From the NCBI GenBank assembly GCA_021733665.1, contig JAHREI010000002.1, positions 682,001 through 746,000 of the forward strand: a stretch of DNA of 64,000 bases, read 5' to 3'. The DNA is from Bacillus subtilis (GTDB lineage Bacteria; Pseudomonadota; Alphaproteobacteria; Rhizobiales; Rhizobiaceae). Shown piece by piece: positions 56,300 to 64,000 of this stretch; the stretch's first letter is position 1; each line of letters opens with the position of its first letter. The notes below the pieces were generated by a model. It was not told where the DNA came from. It did not search any database and worked only from the letters and a program-made list of their open reading frames with translations. The position numbers and the translations under genes are program-made.

Positions 56300-56608
56300 A
56301 AAATATCTCACTTGTATCTGTACACGGGTCAAGGCCGTGCAGTTTCAACCTGTCAGGCTAGTGGTCAAATCTTCGCATCAATTACTGAAAACCGGCAAGC
56401 CTCTGATATTCTATCTAGTCTCACATAGTCGTCACTGCAAGTAAAGGACACGGCATAACAACCATTTAAATCTGCATTTCCTGTAGTTTGAAGGCTAAAA
56501 GAATAAGACCGAATATTGCCATATAGCGTAAAATTGCCATGATCTGTTTGCAGTCTTTTATTCTGTAAAGACATCAAGGTTTTAGACTTCTGATCAGCGG
56601 AGATTTTA
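56300..56608. other. Intergenic region between sufA and the next gene
   Basis: About 310 bases. Minor open frames on the - strand have no protein-like features. No tRNA or clear operator was seen. Confidence 0.4.
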
Positions 56609-57460
56609 ATGGGCATTCAGCAGAACCGTCATTCCCCCGCTTCACGGCGTCCGGTTGCACTGGCAATCACACAGGATCGTGCTCAGCAACATCGCCTTGC
56701 AATCATCCGCCTGCTCGGAACCACAATCATCGGTGCAGTACTGCTCACCGGAAGCGCACTTTATGCCAAGGCCGCAGGCACCCCTGAGACCAAAGATAAG
56801 GCAACGACGCAGCAGAAGGTAAAACCGGAAGCTCTGAAAAAAGCCGGTGAAGCCGCAACTAAAGATTCTGAAAAAGAAAAGGCCAAGGTCGAGAAAGCTA
56901 AGACGGATAAAACAGACGCCGAAAAGCCAAAGGATGAAGCAGCCCCTGCTGACAAGCCTGATGCTAAGAAAACGACTGAGGCCGAGAAGCCTGAAACCAC
57001 TGAACCGGAAGCCACGAAAGAAGTTGCCGAAGGTCTGCTACTGCCTGATTATCTGGATGACCGCAGTACGCCGCAAAAACTTCTCGAATCCTATTATAAT
57101 GCGATTAACCGCAAAGAATATGCCCGCGCCTATAGCTATTATGCTGAAGGCCAGCTGGGCGATGATTTTGAGAAATACGCCAAGGGCTATGCCGGCACTG
57201 AATCTGTAAGCGTCAAAATCGGCAACAGCGAGCCAGATCCGGGCGCGGGTCAGATTTACTGGTCGGTGCCAATTGCTATTGAATCCAAACTGGCAGAAGG
57301 TAAAGCGCAGGTTTATACTGGCTGCTATACCATCAGCATGAGCAATCCTGCCATGCAGGCTGTGCCGCCATTCAAGCCAATGGCAATCATGGCAGGCACA
57401 CTGTCAAAATCACCTCTACCGCTGGACAAAAGCGTGCCTGAGGAATGCGGTGCACCTTAA
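56609..57460 (+). CDS. Membrane-anchored protein with Lys/Ala/Glu-rich stalk and C-terminal domain
   Basis: 283 residues. A cytoplasmic basic start (about 1-30), one transmembrane helix (about 31-52, IIRLLGTTIIGAVLLTGSALYA), then a long low-complexity stalk of Lys, Ala, Glu, Asp, Thr and Pro (55-145), and a C-terminal domain (about 150-283) with TPQKLLESYYNAINRKEYARAYSYY and GCYTISMSNPAMQ. The domain looks like an NTF2-like or similar alpha+beta fold (inferred). RBS GCGGAGATTTTA. The stalk would extend it through the periplasm. Function unknown. Confidence 0.75.
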   Translation: MGIQQNRHSPASRRPVALAITQDRAQQHRLAIIRLLGTTIIGAVLLTGSALYAKAAGTPETKDKATTQQKVKPEALKKAGEAATKDSEKEKAKVEKAKTDKTDAEKPKDEAAPADKPDAKKTTEAEKPETTEPEATKEVAEGLLLPDYLDDRSTPQKLLESYYNAINRKEYARAYSYYAEGQLGDDFEKYAKGYAGTESVSVKIGNSEPDPGAGQIYWSVPIAIESKLAEGKAQVYTGCYTISMSNPAMQAVPPFKPMAIMAGTLSKSPLPLDKSVPEECGAP

Positions 57461-57481
57461 TCCGTGTGCTCAGTATTTTAG

Positions 57482-57512
57482 AAAGCCTGTCATCACTGAC
57501 AGGCTTTTTTTG
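57482..57512. terminator. Rho-independent terminator
   Basis: AAAGCCTGTC (57482-57491) pairs with GACAGGCTTT (57498-57507), T-run after. Confidence 0.88.
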
Positions 57513-57514
57513 TT

Positions 57515-57961
57515 TTACGGCTTACGCGGATGAATAAGCTGCGTGCTGACGCCAATCCGGTTCCACAAATTAATCATGCCGACCGCCACAATCAGCTTGG
57601 CAATCTCTTCTTCGGAGAACAGTGCTTTCACACACTCATAAAGAGCATCCGGCACGCCGAGTACCGCAATCTGCGTCAGGTGTTCTGTCCATTCCAGCAC
57701 TGCACGGTCACGCGCATCAAAACACGGCGATTCACGCCATGCGCTCGTCATATAGAGTGTCTGCATATCCATCCCGTCCTGATGGGCATCACGAATGTGC
57801 AAGTCGGTGCAATAAGAGCAGCCATTAACCTGCGAAGAACGGATTTTCAGAAGATGGAGTAAACGCGGCTCCAGTCCTGCCGCATCAACCGCTGCGTCCA
57901 ATGCCTGTATGGACTGATAGAGAGCCGGAGCGACTTTCGCGACATTCATTCTGTTTTTCAT
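57515..57961 (-). CDS. AhpD-like carboxymuconolactone decarboxylase family protein
   Basis: 148 residues from ATG 57961 (AAGGCATATGTG ahead); the longer frame to 58024 covers the operator. The catalytic motif is Cys48-Ser-Tyr-Cys51 followed by His55 (GCSYCTDLH), as in AhpD-type alkylhydroperoxidases, with WTEHLTQIAVLGVPDALYECV later. It may reduce peroxides through a thiol cycle. It is divergent from an Rrf2-type regulator, and a palindromic operator lies between them, so redox-linked control is likely. Confidence 0.85.
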   Translation of the reverse strand: MKNRMNVAKVAPALYQSIQALDAAVDAAGLEPRLLHLLKIRSSQVNGCSYCTDLHIRDAHQDGMDMQTLYMTSAWRESPCFDARDRAVLEWTEHLTQIAVLGVPDALYECVKALFSEEEIAKLIVAVGMINLWNRIGVSTQLIHPRKP

Positions 57962-57993
57962 CACATATGCCTTGCAATAAGAGTTTGCCTCAG

Positions 57994-58020
57994 AATCATA
58001 GATATAATATATCCATGATT
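57994..58020. promoter_or_regulatory. Near-perfect 27-base palindromic operator
   Basis: AATCAT-A-GATAT (57994 on) mirrors ATATC-C-ATGATT (ending 58020) around an AAT centre, with a single mismatched pair. It sits in the short gap between the AhpD-like gene and the Rrf2 regulator, overlapping likely promoter sequence. Binding by the Rrf2 protein is inferred. Confidence 0.7.
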
Positions 58021-58048
58021 GCAAAACAAGAAATCACAAGGTTGTAAT

Positions 58049-58543
58049 ATGCGCAGAATGAGCGACGGAGTTGAGGCAGCATTGCATTGCGCACTCGTAT
58101 TATCAGGACTACCGGAAGATAAAGTTCTTGCAGGCAAACATCTCGCAGAACTGCACGGCGTATCTGAGAGTTATCTGCTGAAGCACCTTCGTGCCCTCAC
58201 CGCTGCTGATGTGATTATTGCAGTGTCGGGACCGCGTGGCGGCTACCGCCTCGCGCATCCCCCGCAGCAAATTACCTTGCTCGACATTGTGGAAGCGATT
58301 GACGGCAAAGAACCTGCTTTTATCTGTCGGGAAATCCGCCGCCGCGCACCAGGAAAGCCAAAAGAACCTTGCCACTACAAACAGGATTGTTTCATCAAGT
58401 CGCGTATGCTGGCGGCTGAAAAACTCTGGCGGGATGCTTTGCGCAGCCAGAGCGTTGCCGATCTCATGCAGGATGGCGAACAGCAAATCAGCCCTATCAG
58501 CAAACAGGTTGTGTCAGATTATCTTAGCCTACATGCCCGCTAG
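58049..58543 (+). CDS. Rrf2 family transcriptional regulator
   Basis: 164 residues from ATG 58049 (ACAAGGTTGTAAT ahead). The winged helix-turn-helix spans about 1-85 (MRRMSDGVEAALHCALVL, then HGVSESYLLKHLRALTAADVI and GPRGGYRLAH). Three cysteines follow at Cys93, Cys108 and Cys114 (FICRE, EPCHY, DCFIK), the arrangement by which IscR/NsrR-type Rrf2 proteins hold a cluster or sense redox state. It probably regulates the divergent AhpD-like gene and itself. The TAG stop is the first three bases of a dispersed repeat. Confidence 0.85.
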   Translation: MRRMSDGVEAALHCALVLSGLPEDKVLAGKHLAELHGVSESYLLKHLRALTAADVIIAVSGPRGGYRLAHPPQQITLLDIVEAIDGKEPAFICREIRRRAPGKPKEPCHYKQDCFIKSRMLAAEKLWRDALRSQSVADLMQDGEQQISPISKQVVSDYLSLHAR

Positions 58544-58690
58544 AGCATTTTCAAATTATGATAAATAGATGAATTGGAAATGCTCTATTTTTGTGACGCA
58601 TTATCCTACGCATCGAAGCGGGAAAGAAAGCAATCCAGTGAATTGCTTTCCCCGCGAAGGCGGTTCCCACTTTTGCTGGAAATGCTTTAA
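58541..58690. repeat. Dispersed palindromic intergenic repeat, copy B
   Basis: Starts at the Rrf2 stop: TAGAGCATTT mirrored by AAATGCTCTA (ending 58586). It continues through GTGACGCATTATCCTACGC (shared in part with copy A), a hairpin with AAGCAAT/ATTGCTT arms, and ends with CCCACTTTTGCTGGAAATGC, a signature of this Rhizobiales repeat. Confidence 0.75.
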
Positions 58691-58695
58691 ATAAA

Positions 58696-58719
58696 AAACG
58701 CTGCGTTTCCGCAGCGTTT
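58696..58719 (-). terminator. Terminator of the sufT gene
   Basis: AAACGCTGCG (58696-58705) and CGCAGCGTTT (58710-58719) with a T-run on the - strand. Confidence 0.85.
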
Positions 58720-58723
58720 AAAA

Positions 58724-59140
58724 TCAGTACCAGCCCACAGCAACCTGAGCTTCTTCGGACATACGATCCGGCGACCATGGCGGATCAAATGTCATAGTCA
58801 CTTCCACATGGGAAACGCCCTCAACAGTACTAACCGCATTTTCCACCCAGCCCGGCATTTCACCGGCAACAGGGCAACCAGGTGCAGTCAGCGTCATATC
58901 GATTTTGACTGTACGGTCATCCTCAATATCCACTTTATAAATCAGGCCGAGTTCATAAATATCCGCCGGAATTTCCGGATCATAGACAGTCTTCAGCGCA
59001 CTGATGATATCATCAGTCAGACGCAGCAATTCCGCTTCCGGAATTGCGGAAGCGGAAAACACCTTTGAGGCGCCACTTTCATTTTCTGAGGCTACGGCCT
59101 CTGCAGCCGGTACTTCCGGTTTCGTATCCATATTCGTCAT
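58724..59140 (-). CDS. sufT: SufT, MIP18/DUF59 family iron-sulfur assembly protein
   Basis: 138 residues. The N-terminal 30 are Ala/Glu rich and unconserved; the DUF59 domain follows with IISALKTVYDPEIPADIYELGLIYKVDIE, DMTLTAPGCPVAGEMPGWVENAV (a conserved Cys) and VTMTFDPPWSPDRMSEEA. SufT helps mature Fe-S proteins. The start overlaps the sufS stop as ATGA, so it is translationally coupled to sufS and is the last gene of the operon visible here. Confidence 0.92.
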   Translation of the reverse strand: MTNMDTKPEVPAAEAVASENESGASKVFSASAIPEAELLRLTDDIISALKTVYDPEIPADIYELGLIYKVDIEDDRTVKIDMTLTAPGCPVAGEMPGWVENAVSTVEGVSHVEVTMTFDPPWSPDRMSEEAQVAVGWY

Positions 59141-60381
59141 CCAAAAAACTGTCTTGCTTTTTCAAGCGCTGCAACCAGAGCATCCACTTCCGCACGGGTA
59201 TTATACATACCGAAGGAAGCACGGCAGGTCGATGTCACACCAAAGCGCTGCAACAGCGGCTGAGCACAATGCGTGCCTGCCCGTACGGCAATACCGGCAC
59301 GGTCAATCAGAGTTGAAACATCATGGGCATGAATGCCCTGCATTTCAAATGCGATGATCGCGCCTTTATCCGGTGCATTACCAACAATACGCAGCGAGTT
59401 AATTTTCGCCAGAGCTTCATGTGCATAGAGACGCAAATCAGCTTCATGGGCAGAAATCGCCTCACGACCTATGCTCTCTATATAGTCAAGGGCTGCGCCC
59501 AATCCAATAGCCTGCACGATCGGCGGTGTTCCGGCCTCAAAACGATGCGGCGGATGATTATAAGTGACATTATCAACCGTCACTTCTTCTATCATTTCCC
59601 CGCCACCCATAAACGGGCGCATCTGTTCCAGCATTTCCATACGGCCATACAGCACACCGATACCGGACGGGCCATAGAGCTTGTGGCCGGTCATAATATA
59701 CCAGTCACAACCGAGATCACGAACATCCACCGGCATATGCACGGCAGCCTGAGAACCATCTACCAGCACCGGAATACCGCGCGCATGCGCCAGTTCGACG
59801 ATCTTTTTAATCGGCAGAACCGTACCCGTCACATTGGACATATGAGTCAGGGCAATCAGTTTGGTTTTCGGCGTGATGCATTTCTCGAATTCTTCAAGGT
59901 GGAACACACCTTCATCATCCACCGGTGCGAAAACCAGTTTGGCACCCTGACGCTCACGAATGAAATGCCACGGCACGATGTTGGAATGATGCTCAAGAAT
60001 GGAGAGCAGGATTTCATCACCCTCACCGATTTTCGGCATACCATAACCATAGGCGACAGTGTTGATCGCCTCAGTCGCCGATTTGGTAAAGATGATCTCG
60101 TCTACAGAACCGGCATTGAGAAAGCTGCGTACTTTTTCACGCGAGCGCTCATAGGCATCAGTTGCGGCATTGGAGAGAAAATGCAGACCGCGATGCACAT
60201 TGGCATATTCGTTGGAATAGGCATGCGTTATCGCATCAATAACCGCCTGCGGCTTCTGTGCGGAGGCACCATTATCGAGATAGATCAGCGGCTTGCCATA
60301 GACTTCACGCGACAGGATCGGGAAATCACGACGGATTGCTTCAACATCATAATTTTGCAGTACAGACGATAATTGATTCAT
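59137..60381 (-). CDS. sufS: Cysteine desulfurase SufS
   Basis: 414 residues from ATG 60381 with CAGGAGTACG ahead. The PLP lysine is in YIMTGHKLYGPSGIGVLYG, HH at LSILEHHSNIVPW, and the active-site cysteine in VRAGTHCAQPLLQRFG; the RASFGMYNT end is standard. It removes sulfur from cysteine to form alanine and persulfide for cluster assembly. A SufE or SufU acceptor was not found in the window. Palindromes lie in the gap before it. Confidence 0.95.
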   Translation of the reverse strand: MNQLSSVLQNYDVEAIRRDFPILSREVYGKPLIYLDNGASAQKPQAVIDAITHAYSNEYANVHRGLHFLSNAATDAYERSREKVRSFLNAGSVDEIIFTKSATEAINTVAYGYGMPKIGEGDEILLSILEHHSNIVPWHFIRERQGAKLVFAPVDDEGVFHLEEFEKCITPKTKLIALTHMSNVTGTVLPIKKIVELAHARGIPVLVDGSQAAVHMPVDVRDLGCDWYIMTGHKLYGPSGIGVLYGRMEMLEQMRPFMGGGEMIEEVTVDNVTYNHPPHRFEAGTPPIVQAIGLGAALDYIESIGREAISAHEADLRLYAHEALAKINSLRIVGNAPDKGAIIAFEMQGIHAHDVSTLIDRAGIAVRAGTHCAQPLLQRFGVTSTCRASFGMYNTRAEVDALVAALEKARQFFG

Positions 60382-60393
60382 AATCGTACTCCT

Positions 60394-60437
60394 GAGCACT
60401 TTGTGCTCAAAAAAGCAGGCAAGAGCACTGCGTGCTC
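60394..60437 (-). promoter_or_regulatory. Two 15-base palindromes before sufS
   Basis: GAGCAC-TTT-GTGCTC (60394-60408) and GAGCAC-TGC-GTGCTC (60423-60437), with a further half-site GTGCTC at 60461. The first lies just ahead of the sufS binding site. They can fold as hairpins in the message. Confidence 0.6.
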
Positions 60438-60480
60438 ACAAAAATCAATAAGGGCAACAAGTGCTCTATATCAGGGAAGA

Positions 60481-60502
60481 AGAGCGGGAAATTTCCCGCT
60501 CT
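60481..60502 (-). promoter_or_regulatory. 22-base perfect palindrome after sufD
   Basis: AGAGCGGGAAA joined to its exact inverse, 12 bases after the sufD stop. No T-run follows on the - strand, so it may be a stabilising or processing structure and not a full stop. Confidence 0.6.
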
Positions 60503-60514
60503 CTATATGCATTA

Positions 60515-61792
60515 TTATGCGTGCTTTTCGAGCCATGCCTGCAAGATATCTTCCAGCTTTTCAACGAGAACCTCGTTTTCCAGCTCTTCGATAACTTCTG
60601 CGATAAAGGCTTTGACCAGCAGGCCACGGGCTGCATTCTCAGGCACACCGCGCGCCATCAGATAGAAAAGGTGATCCTTTTCAATCTCACGCACAGTTGC
60701 ACCATGACCGCAGGCCACATCATCAGCAAAGATTTCCAGCTCAGGTTTAGCCGCAAATTCCGCATCATCTGATAATAGCAAGGTGTTGCAAGCCATTTTC
60801 GCGTCAGTCTTCTGAGCGATCTGCGCAACGCGGATCATACCCTGAAAAATACCGCGAGCTTTGTCTGTCACCACGTTACGCACAACCTCGGTCGAGGTGG
60901 TGTTTTCAACGAGATGACCAACATTCATGGTCACGTCAGTCACTGTTTCGCCGCCAAGCAGGTTAAGCGTACGCAGCTGGAAGTCAGAGCCTTCGCCCTG
61001 CACATCCACATTGATTTCCTGACGTACCAGCTTGCCGCCGGCATTCATCACGAACAGGATCAGCTTGGAATTCTCACCGATTGTCACATTGATCTGCGAC
61101 AGCTGGGTAGAGAGATCCGTATGCTCACGCACGATAACCCAGACGATTTCTGAATTATCAGCAATGGTCACATGGCCGACACTGGTTGCAAAGGTTTCAG
61201 CTTCGCCACCGATCTGACGCTCAACAAATGTCGCTTTGACATTCGAGCCGATCTTCACCGGAAAACGCACATGGGACTGGCCGGAAGGCTGCAAATTCTG
61301 CAGCTCAATCGCCTGTTCCAGCTCGGTACCGTCAGCAACAGACAGACCCCAGCCATCGCTGGCATAGGCTGCGTTGATCTGGCCGATCGCATCATCGTCA
61401 CCACGGACTTTCAGGGTATGGGCAGTAATGCCCTGTCCCAGAATATCGCGGATAGCTTCAACGCGGACACCTTCGATCTGCACGGATTTCTGCGCAATGC
61501 CATTAGCAACGGTCAGAACGGCAGAACCGTCGAGCAGCGGCGCAACAGATTTGTGCGTCACATTCGCATCAAACGGCGCAACAGAGCGCAGCAGTGTACG
61601 CAGATCTGTATAGTGCCAAGTTTCGATACGACGGCCAGGCAGACCGTTGATTTTCAAAGCTTCCAGTGCATTATCACGGGCGCTCAGAACTTCTGTGTCA
61701 CCCGGCAGATCACCAACGCGAACTGCGAATGCATCAAGCAAAGTATTCTCAGCCGGTGTTCTGACTTTTTGAGGATGGACGTTCATATTCAT
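60515..61792 (-). CDS. sufD: Fe-S cluster assembly protein SufD
   Basis: 425 residues. N-terminal region has NGLPGRRIETWHYTDLRTLLR, and the beta-helix core with RQEINVDVQGEGSDFQLRTLNLLGG and AKMACNTLLLSDDAEFAAKPELEIFADDVACGHGATVREIEKDHLFYLMARGV. It forms the SufBCD scaffold with SufB and SufC. The start with AGAGAGGG ahead is ATG 61792; ATG 61786 is possible. It begins 8 bases after the sufC stop. Confidence 0.95.
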   Translation of the reverse strand: MNMNVHPQKVRTPAENTLLDAFAVRVGDLPGDTEVLSARDNALEALKINGLPGRRIETWHYTDLRTLLRSVAPFDANVTHKSVAPLLDGSAVLTVANGIAQKSVQIEGVRVEAIRDILGQGITAHTLKVRGDDDAIGQINAAYASDGWGLSVADGTELEQAIELQNLQPSGQSHVRFPVKIGSNVKATFVERQIGGEAETFATSVGHVTIADNSEIVWVIVREHTDLSTQLSQINVTIGENSKLILFVMNAGGKLVRQEINVDVQGEGSDFQLRTLNLLGGETVTDVTMNVGHLVENTTSTEVVRNVVTDKARGIFQGMIRVAQIAQKTDAKMACNTLLLSDDAEFAAKPELEIFADDVACGHGATVREIEKDHLFYLMARGVPENAARGLLVKAFIAEVIEELENEVLVEKLEDILQAWLEKHA

Positions 61793-61800
61793 CCCTCTCT

Positions 61801-62556
61801 TTAAGCAACAGCGCCGATGATTTCAGCGTAACCGTTTTCTTCCAGATGCAGTGCGAGGCTCTTATCGCCGGATTTGATCACCTGTCCTTTGTAGAGAACA
61901 TGCACGCTGTCCGGTACGATATATTCCAGCAGACGCTGATAGTGAGTGATCACGATCACTGCACGGTCAGGCGAACGCAGAGCATTAACGCCGTCGGAAA
62001 CGATCTTGAGCGCATCGATGTCCAGACCGGAGTCGGTTTCGTCGAGCACGCAGAGTGATGGCTCCAGAAGCTGCATCTGCAGAATTTCTGCACGCTTCTT
62101 TTCACCGCCGGAGAAACCTACATTGAGCGGACGCTTCAGCATGGCCATATCCATGTTCAGGCCACCGGCAGCTTCCTTAACGCGACGCAGCAGTTCAGGA
62201 ATTTTCAGCTCTTCTTCACCGCGTGCCTTACGCTGGGCATTCATCGCAACTTTGAGGAATTCCATTGTGGCAACGCCCGGAATTTCCAGCGGATACTGGA
62301 ATGCAAGGAAGATGCCCTTAGCTGCACGTTCCGCAGGATCCAGTTCCAGAATGCTTTCGCCGTTATACAGAATGTCACCGGAGGTAACTTCGTAGTCAGA
62401 ACGACCGGCCAGAATGTAAGACAGTGTGGATTTACCCGAACCGTTCGGGCCCATGATTGCAGCCACTTCACCGGCTTTAACGGTGAGGTTCAGACCACGG
62501 ATGATCTCTGTATCCGTGTCAGCGATTTTGGCGTGCAGATTAATGATCTCTAACAT
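61801..62556 (-). CDS. sufC: Fe-S cluster assembly ATPase SufC
   Basis: 251 residues from ATG 62556 (MLEIINLHAKIADTDTEIIRGL, the usual SufC start; AAAGG about 8 bases upstream). Walker A GPNGSGKST, signature FSGGEKKRAEILQM, Walker B LCVLDETDSGLDIDAL and the His in VIVITHYQRLL are intact. The longer frame to 62640 would add 28 residues beginning six bases after sufB; it overlaps two hairpins and is less likely. Confidence 0.95.
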   Translation of the reverse strand: MLEIINLHAKIADTDTEIIRGLNLTVKAGEVAAIMGPNGSGKSTLSYILAGRSDYEVTSGDILYNGESILELDPAERAAKGIFLAFQYPLEIPGVATMEFLKVAMNAQRKARGEEELKIPELLRRVKEAAGGLNMDMAMLKRPLNVGFSGGEKKRAEILQMQLLEPSLCVLDETDSGLDIDALKIVSDGVNALRSPDRAVIVITHYQRLLEYIVPDSVHVLYKGQVIKSGDKSLALHLEENGYAEIIGAVA

Positions 62557-62574
62557 GAGTGTAACCTTTAATGC

Positions 62575-62638
62575 CGGATCTCTCAGGATCCGAAAAATAT
62601 CAACGAGCTGATTAAAGGGGCGGAATTCGCACTCCGCC
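62575..62638 (-). promoter_or_regulatory. Two hairpins in the sufB-sufC gap
   Basis: CGGATC-TCTCAG-GATCCG (62575-62592) and GGCGGA-ATTCGCAC-TCCGCC (62619-62638). Both can form in the message between sufB and sufC and may tune expression. Confidence 0.6.
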
Positions 62639-62646
62639 ATCCCTGT

Positions 62647-64000
62647 TTAACCAACCGAACCTTCGAGCGAGATGCCGATAAGCTTCTGAGCCTCCACAGC
62701 AAATTCCATCGGCAGTTCCTGAATAACTTCCTTCACGAAGCCGTTCACGATCAGAGCAATCGCCTCTTCTTCCGGAATACCGCGCTGCATCACGTAGAAC
62801 AGCTGATCTTCAGAAATTTTCGAGGTTGTTGCTTCATGCTCGAACTGCGCAGTCGAGTTTTTCGCTTCGATGTAAGGCACAGTATGCGCACCGCAATCAT
62901 TGCCGATCAGCAATGAGTCACACTGAGTGAAGTTACGGGCATTGGTCGCTTTACGATGGGCAGAAACCTGACCGCGATAGGTATTGTTGGAATTACCCGC
63001 TGAAATACCTTTGGAGATGATGCGGCTCGATGTGTTCTTACCGAGATGGATCATCTTGGTACCACTGTCGATCTGCTGATAACCGTTGGATACTGCAATC
63101 GAGTAGAACTCACCACGGGAATCATCACCACGCAGAATGCAGGACGGGTATTTCCATGTGACTGCAGAGCCGGTTTCAACCTGCGTCCAGGAAATCTTCG
63201 AGCGGTCGCCACGGCAGTCGCCGCGCTTGGTCACGAAGTTATAGATACCGCCCTTGCCTTCCTTGTCGCCCGGATACCAGTTCTGGACGGTGGAATATTT
63301 GATTTCGGCATCATCAAGTGCGATCAGTTCAACAACAGCTGCATGGAGCTGGTTTTCATCGCGCTGCGGCGCTGTACAGCCTTCCAGATAGGACACATAA
63401 GAGCCTTCTTCGGCAATAATCAGCGTACGCTCGAACTGGCCGGTATCTTTTTCGTTGATACGGAAATAGGTCGACAGTTCCATCGGGCAGCGAACGCCCT
63501 TAGGTACATAGACGAATGATCCGTCGGTAAAGACAGCCGAATTGAGTGTGGCGTAATAATTGTCCGAAACCGGCACAACAGAAGCCAGATATTTCTTCAC
63601 CAGTTCCGGATGCTCACGAATAGCTTCCGAAATCGAGCAGAAAATCACACCGGCTTTAGCAAGCTCAGCCTTAAAGGTGGTGACAACAGAAACACTGTCA
63701 AACACCGCATCGACAGCCACGCGGCCTGATGCGTAGACATTGTCAGCCGGATTGCCGTCAATCTCGCTCGGCTCACCCTGTTTGCGCACACCGGCCAGAA
63801 TTTCCTGCTCACGCAGCGGAATTCCAAGCTTTTCGTAGGTACGCAGCAGTTCCGGATCAACCTCATCCAGAGACTTAGGGCCGGTCTGATTTTTAGGGGC
63901 CGCATAATAGCGGATATCCTGAAAATCAATTTCCGGATAATCTACGCGAGCCCATTTCGGCTCTTCCATAGTGAGCCAGCGCTTATAGGCGTCCAGACGC
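62647..64000 (-). CDS. sufB: Fe-S cluster assembly scaffold SufB (partial, cut by window edge)
   Basis: About 450 residues visible; the frame is open to the right edge ([23 protein letters not shown]), so the N-terminal 40-odd residues lie outside. Core segments [68 protein letters not shown] and [20 protein letters not shown] (conserved Cys) are present. SufB with SufC and SufD forms the scaffold for cluster building. The promoter and any regulator are beyond the window. Confidence 0.95.
   Translation of the reverse strand, partial: RLDAYKRWLTMEEPKWARVDYPEIDFQDIRYYAAPKNQTGPKSLDEVDPELLRTYEKLGIPLREQEILAGVRKQGEPSEIDGNPADNVYASGRVAVDAVFDSVSVVTTFKAELAKAGVIFCSISEAIREHPELVKKYLASVVPVSDNYYATLNSAVFTDGSFVYVPKGVRCPMELSTYFRINEKDTGQFERTLIIAEEGSYVSYLEGCTAPQRDENQLHAAVVELIALDDAEIKYSTVQNWYPGDKEGKGGIYNFVTKRGDCRGDRSKISWTQVETGSAVTWKYPSCILRGDDSRGEFYSIAVSNGYQQIDSGTKMIHLGKNTSSRIISKGISAGNSNNTYRGQVSAHRKATNARNFTQCDSLLIGNDCGAHTVPYIEAKNSTAQFEHEATTSKISEDQLFYVMQRGIPEEEAIALIVNGFVKEVIQELPMEFAVEAQKLIGISLEGSVG

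Noticed and set aside
56365-56616. 83-codon frame upstream of sufA
   Set aside because: No signal, domain or binding site seen; it overlaps the next gene start on the other strand.
62557-62640. N-terminal extension of SufC or a small leader peptide right after sufB
   Set aside because: SufC family members start at the later Met, and the extension overlaps two hairpins; a leader peptide cannot be supported.

Overview
The window reads as a chromosomal segment of an alphaproteobacterium of the order Hyphomicrobiales (Rhizobiales), most likely family Brucellaceae (Brucella, Ochrobactrum, Pseudochrobactrum or a relative). The evidence is a CckA cell-cycle kinase, a DksA lacking most zinc cysteines, a very long coiled-coil polar-growth protein of the GPR/RgsE type, a sufBCDS-sufT-sufA set, a secreted choloylglycine hydrolase paired with an outer-membrane barrel, and the dispersed palindromic repeat (TAGAGCATTT... 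ends) common in this group. Base composition looks more balanced than in typical Brucella, so a related genus is plausible. No phage, insertion sequence, plasmid or CRISPR genes were seen.

Layout. 1-3.8 kb: TRAP transporter dctQM with an N-formylglutamate amidohydrolase, divergent from an RpiR regulator. 4-6.4 kb: MFS exporter and a branched-chain amino-acid binding protein. 6.5-11.5 kb: cckA, a FliO-like membrane protein, dksA. 11.9-15.9 kb: SixA-type phosphatase, YcjX and YcjF, and a secreted protein. 15.9-18.5 kb: O-methyltransferase and folP-folB-folK. 18.7-21.3 kb: secreted DUF922 putative protease, ferredoxin reductase, [2Fe-2S] ferredoxin. 21.9-26.7 kb: the 1583-residue coiled-coil protein. 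26.9-32.5 kb: aldehyde dehydrogenase, oligopeptide-type binding protein, universal stress protein, two membrane proteins. 32.6-36.6 kb: AraC regulator and Fsr-like MFS pump separated by two large inverted repeats, then small secreted proteins and an acetyltransferase. 36.8-39.5 kb: diguanylate cyclase, choloylglycine hydrolase, outer-membrane protein. 39.7-44.1 kb: sugar ABC transporter. 44.5-50.2 kb: Hsp70-like protein, YdcH, a stand-alone F0 a-subunit, an EF-hand protein and a run of small membrane proteins and lipoproteins. 50.3-52.4 kb: LysE exporter, VOC protein, Cho-type nuclease. 52.5-53.2 kb: two identical tRNA-Thr(UGU) genes. 53.3-55.9 kb: NAD kinase and a DEAD-box helicase. 55.9-64 kb: sufA, a secreted protein, AhpD-like protein with an Rrf2 regulator, and sufT-sufS-sufD-sufC-sufB running off the right edge.

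The most unusual part is 45.7-49.3 kb. Two identical perfect FNR/FixK-type boxes (TTGATCCTGATCAA) lie before a YdcH gene and before a two-helix membrane protein. A candidate EcfG-type stress promoter precedes that protein's paralogue. Among these genes is an atpB with no other ATP-synthase genes around it, in which the a-subunit position equivalent to E. coli Asn214 is Val. This looks like a small low-oxygen and stress-response cluster. Other points for a second look are the duplicated tRNA-Thr promoter-gene cassette, paired inverted repeats before the Fsr-like pump, a near-perfect palindromic operator between the AhpD-like gene and a cysteine-bearing Rrf2 regulator, and hairpins inside the suf operon. 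All functional statements are homology judgements made by eye.
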